Origin: a virus
Reading direction: 5' to 3' (one strand)
Length of the DNA stretch: 58,163 nucleotides
Virus record (IMG/VR): IMGVR_UViG_3300017917_000687
Coordinates: 1 to 58,163 of that record
Numbering within the stretch: the stretch's first letter is position 1; every line of letters starts with the position of its first letter. Shown one piece after another: positions 57,944-58,163 of this stretch. A model generated the notes under the pieces. It was not told the DNA's origin. It worked only from the letters and a program-made list of their open reading frames with translations, and did no database searches. Position numbers and translations under genes: made by a program.

Positions 57944-58163
57944 CACTTCCAGCTTCAGGCGCCATCACCATGTCTCAGATCAACACTGAGCTTGGATTGA
58001 CCTCGACCGCATCAATCGACCTGAACAACACCACTGTGAGGCACCTGGCCGGAAAACCGACGGCCGGATCGGCAATATCCATGAGCGACTTCTACTCCAA
58101 GACGGGGCAAGCCTCTATCGAGTATTTGGTCGTGGCTGGCGGCGGTGGCGGCGGCGGTGGCGG
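57940..58163 (+). CDS. Glycine-rich tail fibre/adhesin, 5' part (gene cut by window end)
   Basis: First 74 codons: MTLPASGAITMSQINTELGL, then MSDFYSKTG and IEYLVVAGGGGGGGG. ATG overlaps the stop of the previous gene. The N-terminal part (GAITMSQINTEL with the SMSDFYSK block) is a widespread fibre N-terminus. It continues as poly-Gly into the missing junction and then into 1-783. Confidence 0.88.
   Translation, partial: MTLPASGAITMSQINTELGLTSTASIDLNNTTVRHLAGKPTAGSAISMSDFYSKTGQASIEYLVVAGGGGGGGG

Noticed and set aside
1-58163. CRISPR array or insertion sequence
   Set aside because: No regularly spaced direct repeats of 24-40 bases and no transposase were found.

Overview
This window looks like an essentially complete genome of a temperate, tailed, podovirus-type bacteriophage, about 58 kb and GC-rich. 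It has no bacterial housekeeping genes. It does have a terminase, portal, scaffold and coat block, tail and fibre genes, a spanin and endolysin lysis cassette, internal (ejected) virion proteins including one giant 2,991-residue protein, a tyrosine integrase beside a tRNA-Asn-like attP, a recombination module and a primase-helicase. The gene order and the giant virion protein recall the Bcep22-like temperate podoviruses of Burkholderia; this comparison is from memory, not a search. The attP core matches the 3' half of a tRNA-Asn of the type seen in beta-proteobacteria, so a Burkholderiales host is my best guess.

Layout. (1) 43.5-58.2 kb, continuing into 1-22.3 kb, is one rightward late region: two tRNA-like genes, small and large terminase, portal, scaffold, coat, a strong terminator, adaptor and tail genes, three fibre or appendage genes, the lysis cassette (membrane proteins, lipoprotein, Rz/Rz1, GH19 endolysin), tail proteins, a 1,294-residue fibre or tip protein, internal virion proteins and the giant protein. 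A glycine-rich fibre gene is cut by the window ends: its 5' part is at 57940-58163 and its 3' part at 1-783. (2) 22.3-22.5 kb holds attP and a terminator. (3) 22.5-28.4 kb is a leftward early operon: Erf-type annealing protein, SSB-like protein, RecB/Cas4-like nuclease, helix-turn-helix protein, MazG-like pyrophosphohydrolase, a DUF2829/Tad2 (anti-Thoeris) protein, a gp49-like protein and integrase. (4) 28.45-28.78 kb is a divergent control region with palindromes. (5) 28.8-32.8 kb is a rightward replication operon: primase-helicase, YbcO-like nuclease, small proteins and a PD-(D/E)XK resolvase-like nuclease. (6) 33-43 kb is a leftward accessory block of about 28 small genes split by terminators. 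It contains a predicted amidoligase plus class II glutamine amidotransferase pair and two NinX-like paralogues. (7) 43.0-44.4 kb is a mostly non-coding region with nested hairpins, four copies of an 11-bp repeat in direct and inverted orientation, and the tRNA-like genes.

The most unusual items are the amidoligase/amidotransferase module, a conserved intergenic element of about 24 bp (core TTTACACGA) found at least six times in the leftward blocks, the structured 43.0-44.0 kb region with its iterated repeats, the giant polyvalent protein with two metallopeptidase-like motifs, and the Tad2-type anti-defence gene. Functions rest on motif recognition by eye; no database search was possible.
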